Shown here: piece by piece, positions 23,139 to 31,195 of the stretch
How the letters are laid out: each line of letters begins with the position of its first letter
Position numbering within the stretch: position 1 is the first letter of the stretch
Assembly (NCBI GenBank): GCA_900768135.1
Contig: CAAGBT010000063.1
Span: forward strand, 1 to 32,192
Reading direction: 5' to 3'
Source: an uncultured Oscillospiraceae bacterium
GTDB taxonomy: Bacteria; Bacillota; Clostridia; Oscillospirales; Oscillospiraceae
Length of the DNA: 32,192 nt
Translations under genes and position numbers: made by a program
The notes under the pieces: generated by a model
What the model was told of the DNA's origin: nothing
What the model saw: only the letters and a program-made list of their open reading frames with translations
The model's database searches: none

Positions 23139-23185
23139 TAGGGAAAATAAAAAACTTTTCCCGTGAGATACAGGAGGAACCGATC

Positions 23186-24673
23186 ATGCAGTATCAGAGT
23201 ACCCGCAACCATACGCTCCGGGCGAGCAGCACGCAGGCGATCCTGAGCGGGCTTGCGCCCGACGGCGGGCTGTATACCATGCCGTCGTTCGATGAGGTCA
23301 AGTTCGACTATACTACTGTATTAAATATGGACACGATGTCCATGTCGGCGAAGATCCTCTCGAGGCTCCTGCCCGACTTCTCGGAAGAGGAGATGGCGAA
23401 GCTCGTCCATGACGGCTACACCGGCAAGTTCGAGACCGACCACCTGACCCCGACCGTCCCGGTGGGCGAGGACTTCGTCCTCGAGCTGTTCCGCGGGCCG
23501 ACGAGCGCATTTAAGGATGTGGCGCTCTCCATGCTGCCCCGCCTGATGACGGCGTCGAAGGAAAAGCTCGGCGTGGACGATGAGATCCTGATCCTCACCG
23601 CCACCTCCGGCGATACCGGCAAGGCGGCGATGGAGGGCTTCTGCGATGTGCCGGGAACAAAGATCATCGTCTTCTACCCCCATGGCGGCGTGAGCGCCGT
23701 GCAGCAGGCGCAGATGACCACGCAGGCGGGCAAAAACGTCTGTGTGTGCGCGGTGCGCGGCAATTTCGACGATGCGCAGACGGGCGTGAAGAAGATTTTC
23801 TCCGCCGTCAGCAAGGATCAGCTGCTCGAGGGCAAGGGCGTGCGCCTGTCCTCAGCCAATTCGATCAACATCGGCCGCCTCGCCCCGCAGGTCGTCTATT
23901 ATTATAGAGCGTATGCCGACCTCGTGCAGGCGGGCCGCATCCGCGCGGGCGACAAGGTGGACTTCGTGGTGCCGACCGGAAACTTCGGCGATATTCTTGC
24001 CGGCTACTTTGCAAAGGAGCTGGGGCTGCCCGTCGGCAGGCTCGTGTGCGCGTCCAACGCCAACAACGTGCTGACCGATTTTCTGCGCACAGGCCGCTAT
24101 GACCGCCGCCGCCCGTTCTATAAAACGGTCTCGCCGTCGATGGATATCCTTGTTTCCAGCAACCTGGAGCGGCTGCTGTATCTGCTTTCCGGCGATGATG
24201 CGCTTGTCGCGGGGCTGATGAAGCGGCTTGGCGAGGAGGGCTTCTACGAAGTCCCGGCGCCGATGTTCGAAAAGCTGCAGGAACTCTTCTGGGCGGGCTG
24301 CTGCGATGACGCGGCGGCAGAGGCCGCCATCGGCAGCGTCTGGCGCGCGCATCATTACCTCTGCGATACGCATACGGCGGTCGCGTGGGATGTGGCGCAG
24401 CAGTATAAGGCGGCAAATCTCGGCCACAATGCGGTCGTTGTACTGTCCACGGCTTCACCGTATAAGTTCCCTGCCGCCGTGCTTGCCGGCATCGGCGAGA
24501 CGGCAAGGGGTGATGAGTTCGACGTGATGGAGCAGCTGCACGCGGTCACCGGCGTGCCGGTGCCGAAGCAGCTGGCTGCGCTGCGCAGCCGCGCCGTGCG
24601 CCACCGCGATGTGATCGATGGCGGCGCCATGCTGGATTATGTGCTGGCGAAGGCTGCACAGAAGAAATGGTAA
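23186..24673 (+). CDS. thrC: Threonine synthase
   Basis: 495 residues, the longer class of threonine synthase. This PLP enzyme converts O-phosphohomoserine to threonine and phosphate. K110 in GPTSAFKDVA binds PLP; the N-terminal YQSTRN and the ATSGDTGKAAMEGF block (phosphate-binding loop) and VPTGNFGDILAGYFAKELGLP are family hallmarks. AGGAGG precedes the ATG at 23186. It diverges from hom-lysC-asd and is followed 12 bases later by thrH, linking its substrate supply to that enzyme. Confidence 0.97.
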   Translation: MQYQSTRNHTLRASSTQAILSGLAPDGGLYTMPSFDEVKFDYTTVLNMDTMSMSAKILSRLLPDFSEEEMAKLVHDGYTGKFETDHLTPTVPVGEDFVLELFRGPTSAFKDVALSMLPRLMTASKEKLGVDDEILILTATSGDTGKAAMEGFCDVPGTKIIVFYPHGGVSAVQQAQMTTQAGKNVCVCAVRGNFDDAQTGVKKIFSAVSKDQLLEGKGVRLSSANSINIGRLAPQVVYYYRAYADLVQAGRIRAGDKVDFVVPTGNFGDILAGYFAKELGLPVGRLVCASNANNVLTDFLRTGRYDRRRPFYKTVSPSMDILVSSNLERLLYLLSGDDALVAGLMKRLGEEGFYEVPAPMFEKLQELFWAGCCDDAAAEAAIGSVWRAHHYLCDTHTAVAWDVAQQYKAANLGHNAVVVLSTASPYKFPAAVLAGIGETARGDEFDVMEQLHAVTGVPVPKQLAALRSRAVRHRDVIDGGAMLDYVLAKAAQKKW

Positions 24674-24685
24674 GGAGGAAACGCG

Positions 24686-25300
24686 ATGAATATCGTCTGT
24701 CTTGATATGGAGGGCGTACTCGTCCCCGAGATCTGGATCGAATTTGCCCGCGAGAGCGGCATTCCGGAGCTGACGCGCACCACGCGCGACGAGCCGGATT
24801 ACGACAAGCTGATGCGGTGGCGTCTCGGCGTGCTGCGCGAGCATGGAATGGGCCTGAAGGAGATCCAGAAGACCATTGCGCGGATCGATCCGCTGCCGGG
24901 CGCAAAAGAATTCCTCGATAAGCTGCGGTCTGAGATGCAGGCCATCATTCTGAGCGATACCTTTGAGGAGTTTGCGCAGCCGCTGATGGAAAAGCTTGGC
25001 TGGCCCACGATCTTCTGCAATTCGCTCGATGTTGGCGAAGACGGGTTCATCCGCAGCATCCGGATGCGCTGCGCGCAGTCCAAGCTGACGACGGTGCGCG
25101 GCCTGCAGAGCATCGGCTTTGATACCATTGCGGCGGGCGACAGCTACAACGACCTGGACATGATCCTCGCTTCAAAGGCGGGGTTCCTCTTCCGCACAAC
25201 GGAGCAGATCAAAAAGGAGCATCCGCAGCTGCCCGCCTATGAGACCTACGGCGAGCTGCTGGGAGCGATCCTGCGTGCGGCGCACGGCGAGGACCGCTGA
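24686..25300 (+). CDS. thrH: ThrH: phosphoserine phosphatase / phosphoserine:homoserine phosphotransferase
   Basis: 204 residues, HAD superfamily. D7-M-E9-G opens the active site, SDTFEEFAQPLM supplies motif II and AAGDSYNDLDM motif IV. The whole pattern follows Pseudomonas ThrH closely (VCLDMEGVLVPEIWI, TTRDEPDYDKLM). ThrH takes phosphate from phosphoserine and can pass it to homoserine, making phosphohomoserine without ATP. It has AAGGAGG upstream and starts 12 bases after thrC, whose substrate is phosphohomoserine. No homoserine kinase (thrB) is in the window. A simple phosphoserine phosphatase role in serine synthesis remains possible. Confidence 0.9.
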   Translation: MNIVCLDMEGVLVPEIWIEFARESGIPELTRTTRDEPDYDKLMRWRLGVLREHGMGLKEIQKTIARIDPLPGAKEFLDKLRSEMQAIILSDTFEEFAQPLMEKLGWPTIFCNSLDVGEDGFIRSIRMRCAQSKLTTVRGLQSIGFDTIAAGDSYNDLDMILASKAGFLFRTTEQIKKEHPQLPAYETYGELLGAILRAAHGEDR

Positions 25301-25330
25301 GAAAGTTTTCCGTCATAATGGACGCTTTTT

Positions 25331-25362
25331 CAACACGCGCGCAGATTTCTGCGCGCGTGTTG
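25331..25362 (+). terminator. Perfect hairpin downstream of thrH
   Basis: CAACACGCGCGCAG (25331-25344) and its complement (25349-25362) form a 14-base stem with an ATTT loop, 30 bases after thrH. No T tract follows, so termination may instead use the weak CGTC/GACG stem before TTTTT at 25326. The rest of 25301-25572 holds a CGTACAA/TTGTACG repeat (25363-25396) and the cstA promoter. Confidence 0.5.
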
Positions 25363-25460
25363 CGTACAAAATGGCTGCAAGTGTGCTGGTTGTACGGAAT
25401 GTTTGAGTGAAATTGCAGAAAATGGAGATTTTTTTGGTTCATTTTCGGCCATTTTGCCGA

Positions 25461-25488
25461 TTGATTTTTCCTGCCAAAAAATTATGAT
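25461..25488 (+). promoter_or_regulatory. Candidate promoter of cstA
   Basis: TTGATT (25461-25466), 16 bases, TATGAT (25483-25488) in an AT-rich stretch, with a leader of about 80 bases before the cstA start. Confidence 0.6.
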
Positions 25489-25572
25489 TATGGGCGAAAA
25501 GCGGAGTGCGCGGTCCGGAACGCGTGTTCTGTGTAGGAAAACCAACCATGTATTAAATTGGGAGGAGAAACA

Positions 25573-27072
25573 ATGTTTAGCTTCTTGATCTGTCTTGCTT
25601 TGCTGATCGGCGGCTATCTGGTCTACGGCAAGGTCGTGGAAAACACCTTCGGCCCGGACGACCGTGAGACTCCGGCTGTCAAGATCAACGACGGCGTGGA
25701 CTATGTCGTCCTGCCGCAGTGGAAGCTGTTTATGATTCAGCTTCTGAATATCGCGGGCCTCGGCCCGATCTTCGGCGCTCTGAGCGGCGCTCTTTGGGGT
25801 CCTGTCGTCTTCCTGTGGATCACCTTCGGTACCATCTTTGCCGGTGCGGTCCATGACTACTTCTCCGGTATGATGAGCGAGCGTAATGAAGGCGCTTCCA
25901 TCTCCGAGATCTCCGGCATCTACCTCGGCGGCGCAATGAAGAACGTCATGCGCGTGTTCAGCGTGGTGCTGCTCGTGATGGTCGGCACCGTGTTCGCTGT
26001 CGGCCCCGCCGGCCTCATCCAGCTGCTGTGCACCAAGGGCGGCAGCACCGGCATCTTTGCCAGCAAGCTCTTCTGGCTGGTTCTGATCCTGGTCTACTAC
26101 TTCATCGCAACGTTCCTGTCCATCGACAAGATCATCGGTAAGATCTACCCCGTGTTCGGTATCTGCCTCATCATCATGGCGCTCGGCGTGGCGCTTGGTA
26201 TCTTCACCAAGGGCTACGAGATCCCCGAGATCTGGAACAACTTCGCCAACCTCCACCCGCAGGGTACTCCGATCTGGAGCTTCATGTTCATCACCGTTGC
26301 CTGCGGCGCCATTTCCGGTTTCCATGCCACGCAGAGCCCCCTGATGGCTCGCTGCATGAAGAGCGAGAAGCAGGGCCACTTCGTCTTCTACGGCGCAATG
26401 GTCTCTGAAGGCATCATCGCCCTGATCTGGGCGGCTGCCGGCTGCGCGCTCTACACCGGCGAGGAGCTTCTGGCTCTCGGCGGCGGCGGCTCCACCGCTG
26501 TTTACGATGTCTGCTCCAAGACCATGGGCGGCGTGGGCATTGCGCTCGCCATGCTCGGCGTTATCGCCTGCCCCATCACCTCCGGTGATACCGCGTTCCG
26601 TTCCGCTCGTCTTGTTCTGGCCGACTGGTTCCACATGGAGCAGAAGAGCTGGAAGAACCGCCTGATCCTCTGCGTACCCGTACTCGGCGTCGGCGCGATC
26701 CTCGGCATCGGCAACGCCCTCGGCAAGATCGACTACACCATCATCTGGCGTTACTTCAGCTGGACCAACCAGACCCTCGCCATGATCGTTCTGTGGGCCG
26801 CGTCCATGTACCTCTTCTATGATAAGAAGAACTACTGGATCACCGCCGTTCCCGCAACCTTCATGAGTGCTGTTTCCATTACCTACTTCCTGCTGGGCAA
26901 CGAGTGCCTCGGCCAGTTCCTCAACCACAAGACCGCCGAAGGCGCGACTGTGTACAACACTGCCGTTGCCTATCCTGTCGGCATCATCGCTGCGGCGCTG
27001 TTCCTCGGCATCTTCCTGTACACCATCAAGAAGCGCCACACCCAGCCCCATTACGAGACGCTGAAGAAGTAA
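25573..27072 (+). CDS. cstA: CstA family carbon starvation protein (pyruvate/peptide transporter)
   Basis: 499 residues, the short form usual in Clostridia (E. coli CstA is about 700). About twelve or more membrane segments. FGPDDRETPAVKINDGVDYVVLP near the N-terminus, AGLGPIFGALSGALWGP, GTIFAGAVHDYFSGMMSERN and GFHATQSPLMARC are CstA/BtsT signatures. Family members import pyruvate and, in some species, peptides. The ATG at 25573 follows GGAGGAG. It has its own promoter and terminator, so it is probably a single-gene unit. In a PFOR-using fermenter, pyruvate scavenging is a sensible role, but the substrate here is inferred. Confidence 0.94.
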   Translation: MFSFLICLALLIGGYLVYGKVVENTFGPDDRETPAVKINDGVDYVVLPQWKLFMIQLLNIAGLGPIFGALSGALWGPVVFLWITFGTIFAGAVHDYFSGMMSERNEGASISEISGIYLGGAMKNVMRVFSVVLLVMVGTVFAVGPAGLIQLLCTKGGSTGIFASKLFWLVLILVYYFIATFLSIDKIIGKIYPVFGICLIIMALGVALGIFTKGYEIPEIWNNFANLHPQGTPIWSFMFITVACGAISGFHATQSPLMARCMKSEKQGHFVFYGAMVSEGIIALIWAAAGCALYTGEELLALGGGGSTAVYDVCSKTMGGVGIALAMLGVIACPITSGDTAFRSARLVLADWFHMEQKSWKNRLILCVPVLGVGAILGIGNALGKIDYTIIWRYFSWTNQTLAMIVLWAASMYLFYDKKNYWITAVPATFMSAVSITYFLLGNECLGQFLNHKTAEGATVYNTAVAYPVGIIAAALFLGIFLYTIKKRHTQPHYETLKK

Positions 27073-27082
27073 ATCAGTCCGT

Positions 27083-27115
27083 AAAGCGGTGGGAGAAAAC
27101 GCTCCCACCGCTTTT
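27083..27115 (+). terminator. Terminator of cstA
   Basis: A 13-base perfect stem (27083-27095 with 27102-27114), AAAACG loop, then TTTT-rich sequence, 10 bases after the cstA stop. Confidence 0.9.
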
Positions 27116-27149
27116 CCCGCTCTTTTTTCATGATTTTGGAGGTACGCTT

Positions 27150-28151
27150 ATGATCTTTGCACCGGTACGTCTCAGCGAAGCGGCGCTGGAGACGCAGACC
27201 CTCGCCGCAGACAGAAGGAACTGCCGGCGATTCGGCCCCTGCGGCGTGGGCGAGAAGGCGCTGTACCTGAACGGACTTCTGCTCGACAGGCACTATTATG
27301 TTGCGCTTTCCTCCGTGCGCCGCGTGTTCAAGCGCGTGGCGCTGAGCAAGGGCGGCTTTTCCGGGCAGGGCGTGTTCGGCTCGATCCCCTATCTCGTTGT
27401 GCAGTATGACAACGGCAAGGAGAAGCAGTGCACCTTCAAGCGCGAGGAGGATGTGGATGAAATGCTCGCCTGCATCGCCTCGGCGCATCCCGAGATCCCC
27501 ACGCTCAGCGTGGGCGGCGCGCAGCGCCTGCAGGAAAAGGAAGACCGCGAGCGCGCCCGCTATCTTGACGAGCTGACGCCTTCGGCGCAGCACGCGCGGG
27601 AGACGCTGGAGGAAGCGCGGAAGTTCCTGTCCGGCTATCCTGAGATGACCAAGACGCTTGCGCTCGCGGCCAAGGCCAAGCGCGTGAACGAGCATACGAA
27701 TCCCGCCTACCGCTGGGTGGCGCTGGCCATCGTGCTGGCGGGCGCGGCGTCGCTCATCTACGGCATCATCTCCTGGCGCAGCGGCGGCGACTTTGGCGTG
27801 TACTTTGCGCTCTTCGGCTTTGCGGCGGTGTTCTTCTTCTCCGGCGCGCACGTGCTGCCCACGGCGAAAAACAACCGCCATGCGGTGGACCGCGCCTGGG
27901 TGCAGGCGCAGGAAAGCATGGAGAACGTGCTGCCTGCGGACTTTCCCCTGCCCGCGCGCTATGCGCACCCGGTCGTGCTTGCGCGTATGATCCGCATCCT
28001 GCGCGAGGGCCGCGCCCGAAGCGCGGACGAGGCGCTTGCGGTTCTCAAAAGCGACCTGAAAGCGCTCAACGCCGATGTGCAGGTCGAGCAGGAGGAGTAT
28101 GACGAGGTCGTGGTCATCAAGCCTTTGTTCCTCGTGAGCGATTACCAGTAA
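27150..28151 (+). CDS. Unknown protein with two central membrane segments
   Basis: 333 residues; I do not recognise the family. Residues 1-120 look soluble (GEKALYLNGLLLDRHYYVALSSVRRVFKRVAL, then a beta-rich IPYLVVQYDNGKEKQCTFKREEDVDEMLACI, reminiscent of a small pleckstrin-like or DUF fold). Residues 121-185 are charged and helical, possibly coiled coil. Two membrane helices lie at about 190-207 (WVALAIVLAGAASLIYGII) and 215-235 (YFALFGFAAVFFFSGAHVL). A helical cytosolic tail follows. The ATG has GGAGG upstream. It follows the cstA terminator closely with no clear promoter, so read-through or a weak promoter within 27116-27149 is likely. Confidence 0.75.
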   Translation: MIFAPVRLSEAALETQTLAADRRNCRRFGPCGVGEKALYLNGLLLDRHYYVALSSVRRVFKRVALSKGGFSGQGVFGSIPYLVVQYDNGKEKQCTFKREEDVDEMLACIASAHPEIPTLSVGGAQRLQEKEDRERARYLDELTPSAQHARETLEEARKFLSGYPEMTKTLALAAKAKRVNEHTNPAYRWVALAIVLAGAASLIYGIISWRSGGDFGVYFALFGFAAVFFFSGAHVLPTAKNNRHAVDRAWVQAQESMENVLPADFPLPARYAHPVVLARMIRILREGRARSADEALAVLKSDLKALNADVQVEQEEYDEVVVIKPLFLVSDYQ

Positions 28152-28241
28152 GCAGAAGAAGGCGGGGGCCGCGCAGCAGCAGCCCGATCGGTCATACAGA
28201 TGCCGGCGTCCGCCGGATCAAACTGAAAACGAACGGAACAG

Positions 28242-28279
28242 ACAACGGCATTCGGCCTTGGCCGAATGCCGTTGTTTTT
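28242..28279 (+). terminator. Strong terminator downstream of the 333-residue protein gene
   Basis: Sixteen perfect base pairs (28242-28257 with 28260-28275) with a two-base loop, then TTTTTC. From here to 28489 I see no gene on either strand and no similarity to the missing part of mnmA. Confidence 0.88.
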
Positions 28280-28489
28280 CCATGTGGCGGGCAGGCAGGA
28301 TACCGGAGCTGCGCGAAATGCAGAAAACAGGTGCAGCCTGCGCTGCCGCCATGGTATGGTATATTCGCAAACAGAAAGTGCAAATGCAAACAGGCGGATG
28401 AAAAGCAGACAGGCCTTCCCCTGCCCGGCGGGGAGGATGCGCCTGTAAGGGAGACCATCGGCCGGCAATATTTTGCAGCAGGAGCCGTG

Positions 28490-28600
28490 TTATGTACGGG
28501 CAGCGGTTGCGCCGATGCACTCGCAGTCCTGCTGCTTCATCAAAAAAGCGGCGACGCTGGAATCAACGCCGCCGCTCATGGCAATGAGAACCTTGTCCAT
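28490..28600 (-). pseudogene. mnmA: Truncated mnmA (tRNA 2-thiouridylase), first 32 residues only
   Basis: A 36-residue frame begins MDKVLIAMSGGVDSSVAA and continues FLMKQQDCECIGAT, the exact opening of MnmA, including the PP-loop SGGVDSS. Similarity then breaks off: four unrelated residues and a stop at 28490-28492. None of the three minus-strand frames beyond resumes MnmA. The full protein is about 360 residues, so the catalytic cysteines are missing. The ATG shares one base with the nifU stop (TGATG), showing that an intact iscS-nifU-mnmA operon, common in Clostridia, once stood here. A functional copy elsewhere is likely because wobble thiolation is important. Confidence 0.85.
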
Positions 28601-29034
28601 CAGACCATGCGGCAGGCTTTGCAGTCCTCGCAGTCGGGAAATTCCTTGTGGTCGTAGGCGATGCCGTTGCGGTCATAGTAGTCCTTGATGGCGGACTTGA
28701 ACGCCTCCTCCGCCAGCACCGAGCAGTGCAGCTTGTAGGCGGGCAGGCCGCCGAGCGCGTCCACCACGTCCTTATTCGTGATTTTAAGCGCTTCGCCGAT
28801 CGTCTTGCCCTTGATCATCTCGGTTGCAATGGAGCTGGACGCGATCGCGCTGCCGCAGCCGAAGGTCTCAAACTTCACGTCTTCGATCTTATCGCCGCTG
28901 ATCTTCAGGTACATCTTCATGATATCGCCGCACTTGGCGTTGCCGACCTGGCCAACGCCGTCCGCGTTCTCGATCTCGCCGACATTGCGCGGGTGCATAA
29001 AATGATCCATTACGGTTTCGGTATAGAGAGCCAT
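28600..29034 (-). CDS. nifU: Iron-sulfur cluster scaffold NifU/IscU
   Basis: 144 residues. It assembles Fe-S clusters from sulfur delivered by the desulfurase and hands them on. The three ligand cysteines are C35 (NAKCGD), C60 (FGCGSA) and C104 (LHCSVLA), with the conserved D37. The C-terminal extension with CEDCKACRMV is typical of clostridial NifU-type scaffolds. GAGGAGG precedes the ATG. It lies 24 bases after iscS in the same direction and overlaps the mnmA remnant by one base. Confidence 0.96.
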   Translation of the reverse strand: MALYTETVMDHFMHPRNVGEIENADGVGQVGNAKCGDIMKMYLKISGDKIEDVKFETFGCGSAIASSSIATEMIKGKTIGEALKITNKDVVDALGGLPAYKLHCSVLAEEAFKSAIKDYYDRNGIAYDHKEFPDCEDCKACRMV

Positions 29035-29058
29035 TGTTTCATCCTCCTCGTTGTGTTT

Positions 29059-30249
29059 TTACAAAATGAATTGCTTTCTGCCGCTGACGAGATCCTTCCA
29101 CATGGGGGACATATCGCGCAGATACTGCACGACCTCGGGAACGGCGGCAAGGATGCGGTCCACGTCCTCGTTGGTATTCCACTCGCAGAGACTCAGGCGC
29201 AGCGAGCCGTGCGCCACCTCGTGCGGCCGCCCGATGGCGAGCAGCACGTGGCTGGGGTCGAGCGAGCCGGACGTACACGCGCTGCCGGACGAGGCGCAGA
29301 TGCCTTTTGCATCAAGCAGCAGCAGCAGGCTCTCGCCCTCAATGCCCTCAAAGCAGAAGCTTACATTGCCTGGCAGGCGGTTCACGGGATCGCCGTTGAG
29401 CGCGCTGTGCGGGATTTTGGAAAGCCCCTCGATCAGACGGTCGCGCAGGGCGCTGACCTTTTTGGCGTTCTCGTCGATGTGAGCGCAGGCGTCCTCAAGC
29501 GCCGCGGCCATGCCCATGATGGCGGGGAGGTTTTCCGTGCCGGCGCGCTTGCCGCGCTCCTGCGCGCCGCCCTCGATGATGTTGGTGAGAAAAATGCCCT
29601 GGCGCGCATAGAGAACGCCAATGCCCTTCGGGCCGTGGAACTTGTGCGCAGAGAGAGAAAGCATATCGATGTTCTGCGCCTTTACATCGATGTGGACGTG
29701 ACCGGCGGCCTGCACGGCGTCGGTATGGAACAGCACGCCCGCGTCATGGCAGACCTTGCCGATCTCGGCGATGGGCAGGATGGAGCCGATCTCGTTGTTG
29801 GCATACATGATGGTCACAAGGCAGGTATCCGCGCGGATGGCGTCCTTCACCTGCTGCGCCGTTACGGTCCCGATGGGGCCGACGGGCAGAAGCTCGACTT
29901 CAAAGCCCTCCTTTTCCAGCTTTTTGAGCGTGTGCAGCACGGCATGATGCTCAAATGCAGTGGAAATGATGTGCTTTTTGCCCTTGCGCTCGCCAAGGCG
30001 CGCGGCGGAGATGATCGCCTGATTATCGGCTTCGCTGCCGCCAGAGGTGAAATAAATCTCGCGCGGGGAAGCGTTCAGGCGCCTTGCGATGCGTTCGCGC
30101 GCGCTCTGCAGGGCTTCCGCTGCCTGCTGGCCAACAGAGTGCAGGCTTGAAGGGTTGCCATAAACGGTTTCCATATAGGGCAGCATCGCGTCGATGGCCG
30201 CGCGGCTCATCTGCGTGGTGGCGGCGTTATCCGCATAAACAGTGGTCAT
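29059..30249 (-). CDS. iscS: Cysteine desulfurase (IscS/NifS)
   Basis: 396 residues. This PLP enzyme removes sulfur from cysteine and passes it to NifU and to tRNA-thiolating enzymes. YADNAATT opens the protein, K203 in SAHKFHGPKG binds PLP, H101 is the acid-base His in FEHHAVLH, and C325 in SSGSACTSG carries the persulfide. AAAGGAG precedes the ATG at 30249. First gene of iscS-nifU-mnmA'. The sulfur it makes could also supply the TtcA-type enzyme at 1.6-2.3 kb. A strong promoter overlain by an inverted repeat suggests control by an Fe-S or iron sensor; no iscR is adjacent. Confidence 0.96.
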   Translation of the reverse strand: MTTVYADNAATTQMSRAAIDAMLPYMETVYGNPSSLHSVGQQAAEALQSARERIARRLNASPREIYFTSGGSEADNQAIISAARLGERKGKKHIISTAFEHHAVLHTLKKLEKEGFEVELLPVGPIGTVTAQQVKDAIRADTCLVTIMYANNEIGSILPIAEIGKVCHDAGVLFHTDAVQAAGHVHIDVKAQNIDMLSLSAHKFHGPKGIGVLYARQGIFLTNIIEGGAQERGKRAGTENLPAIMGMAAALEDACAHIDENAKKVSALRDRLIEGLSKIPHSALNGDPVNRLPGNVSFCFEGIEGESLLLLLDAKGICASSGSACTSGSLDPSHVLLAIGRPHEVAHGSLRLSLCEWNTNEDVDRILAAVPEVVQYLRDMSPMWKDLVSGRKQFIL

Positions 30250-30290
30250 ATCGTGTCTCTCCTTTGTTCCGGAAATTAAAACCTATCTGT

Positions 30291-30327
30291 AAAGTATGTT
30301 TATATGATACACGGATAAACATACTTT
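30291..30327. promoter_or_regulatory. 13-bp perfect inverted repeat over the iscS promoter
   Basis: AAAGTATGTTTAT (30291-30303) and ATAAACATACTTT (30315-30327) flank 11 bases. The repeat covers the -10 and the whole spacer and touches the -35, so a bound protein would shut the promoter. It does not look like the known IscR sites. Confidence 0.7.
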
Positions 30328-30332
30328 GTCAA
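30304..30332 (-). promoter_or_regulatory. SigA promoter of iscS-nifU
   Basis: On the minus strand TTGACA (30327-30332), 17 bases, TATCAT (30304-30309). Confidence 0.85.
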
Positions 30333-30400
30333 TAGGATTTTGAGAATGCAGCGTTTATCATTTTTGAACGGCTCGCCTGCCGGCAGCAACAGCTGGTTGC

Positions 30401-30428
30401 TTGCTTTATGCGGCTTCTGTGCTAAAAT
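30401..30428 (+). promoter_or_regulatory. Candidate promoter of the HTH/zinc-ribbon gene
   Basis: TTGCTT (30401-30406), 16 bases, TAAAAT (30423-30428), 29 bases before the start codon. Confidence 0.55.
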
Positions 30429-30456
30429 ACAAATATAGAACAAGGAGGGAAATGGT

Positions 30457-30897
30457 ATGGAAACGAAAAATGTTTTGCTTGCGCTGAGAACGGAAAAGGG
30501 CCTCTCGCAGGACGAGCTTGCCGAAAAGCTTTTTGTAACAAGACAGGCGGTGTCCCGCTGGGAAAATGGCGAGACCACGCCCAATGTGGAAACGCTGAAG
30601 TTGCTGTCCAAATTCTTTGACGTCTCGATCAACACGCTGCTGGGGACGCCGAGGCAGCTGATCTGCCAGTGCTGCGGAATGCCGCTGGAGGATGCAACGC
30701 TCAGCCGTGAGCCGGACGGCTCCTTTAACGAGGATTACTGCAAGTGGTGCTATGCGGACGGCGAGTTCAAGTATTCCAGCAAGGAGCAGCTGATCGATTT
30801 CTGCGTGGCGCATATGGCAAGCGAGCAGTGGCCTGCCGAGCAGGTCCGCGCGCATATGGAAGCCGTGGTGCCGCAGCTGGCGCACTGGAAGAAGTGA
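30457..30897 (+). CDS. HTH (XRE) regulator with C-terminal zinc-ribbon domain
   Basis: 146 residues. Residues 5-60 are a Cro/C1-type helix-turn-helix (LRTEKGLSQDELAEKLFVTRQAVSRWENGETTPNVETLKLLSKFFDVSINTLL). Residues 70-105 are a putative zinc ribbon: C70/C72-C73-GMPL, then EDYCKWC with C95 and C98. The end is helical. This pairing is common in Clostridia, of unknown target. GGAGGG precedes the ATG. It diverges from iscS, so it is a candidate for binding the repeat at 30291-30327, perhaps sensing metal or redox through its cysteines, but nothing proves this. Confidence 0.88.
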   Translation: METKNVLLALRTEKGLSQDELAEKLFVTRQAVSRWENGETTPNVETLKLLSKFFDVSINTLLGTPRQLICQCCGMPLEDATLSREPDGSFNEDYCKWCYADGEFKYSSKEQLIDFCVAHMASEQWPAEQVRAHMEAVVPQLAHWKK

Positions 30898-30931
30898 TTT
30901 GCAGCAGAACCTTCGCATTTCCCTGCACTGC

Positions 30932-30960
30932 TTGACGGCGCGGGAAAATTGTGATATTCT
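30932..30960 (+). promoter_or_regulatory. Promoter of the cobalamin riboswitch transcript
   Basis: TTGACG (30932-30937), 17 bases, TATTCT (30955-30960). The transcript would start shortly before the aptamer. Confidence 0.75.
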
Positions 30961-30980
30961 GTCGCAGCAATTCAATAGGG

Positions 30981-31140
30981 CTTGAGGTGCCGCCGGGAGG
31001 CGGCCGAACAGGGAAGCGGGGTGCAAATCCCCAGCGGAGCCGCCGCCGTAATGGCAGAGTCCGTTTTCGATATGCCACTGGAGCATTCCGGGAAGGTGAA
31101 AACGGACGGGGACGCCTGAGCCGGAAGACCTGCCTCAAGT
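30981..31140 (+). ncRNA. Cobalamin (B12) riboswitch aptamer
   Basis: The outer stem pairs CTTGAGG (30981-30987) with CCTCAAG (31133-31139). Conserved blocks appear in order: GGGAAGCGGGGTGCAAATCC, GCCGCCGCCGTAATGG, GCCACTGG, CCGGGAAGG, and the B12 box AGCCGGAAGACCTGCC (31119-31134). Cobalamin binding normally switches off uptake or synthesis genes. Here it controls the DUF4430 and ECF transporter genes through the hairpin at 31196. Confidence 0.95.
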
Positions 31141-31195
31141 GCCGTACAAAGCGCCGCGGACCTTCGGCTAAAAAGTACACGCTGAGCAGGGCGGG

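Noticed and set aside
25330..27108. A 592-codon minus-strand frame opposite cstA
   Set aside because: Antisense to a well-supported transporter; rich in Asp/Glu/His/Gly as expected from reading membrane-helix codons backwards.
28280..28489. A frameshifted continuation of mnmA or an insertion element
   Set aside because: None of the three minus-strand frames shows MnmA sequence and no transposase fragment or terminal inverted repeats were seen. The short open frames here lack start signals.
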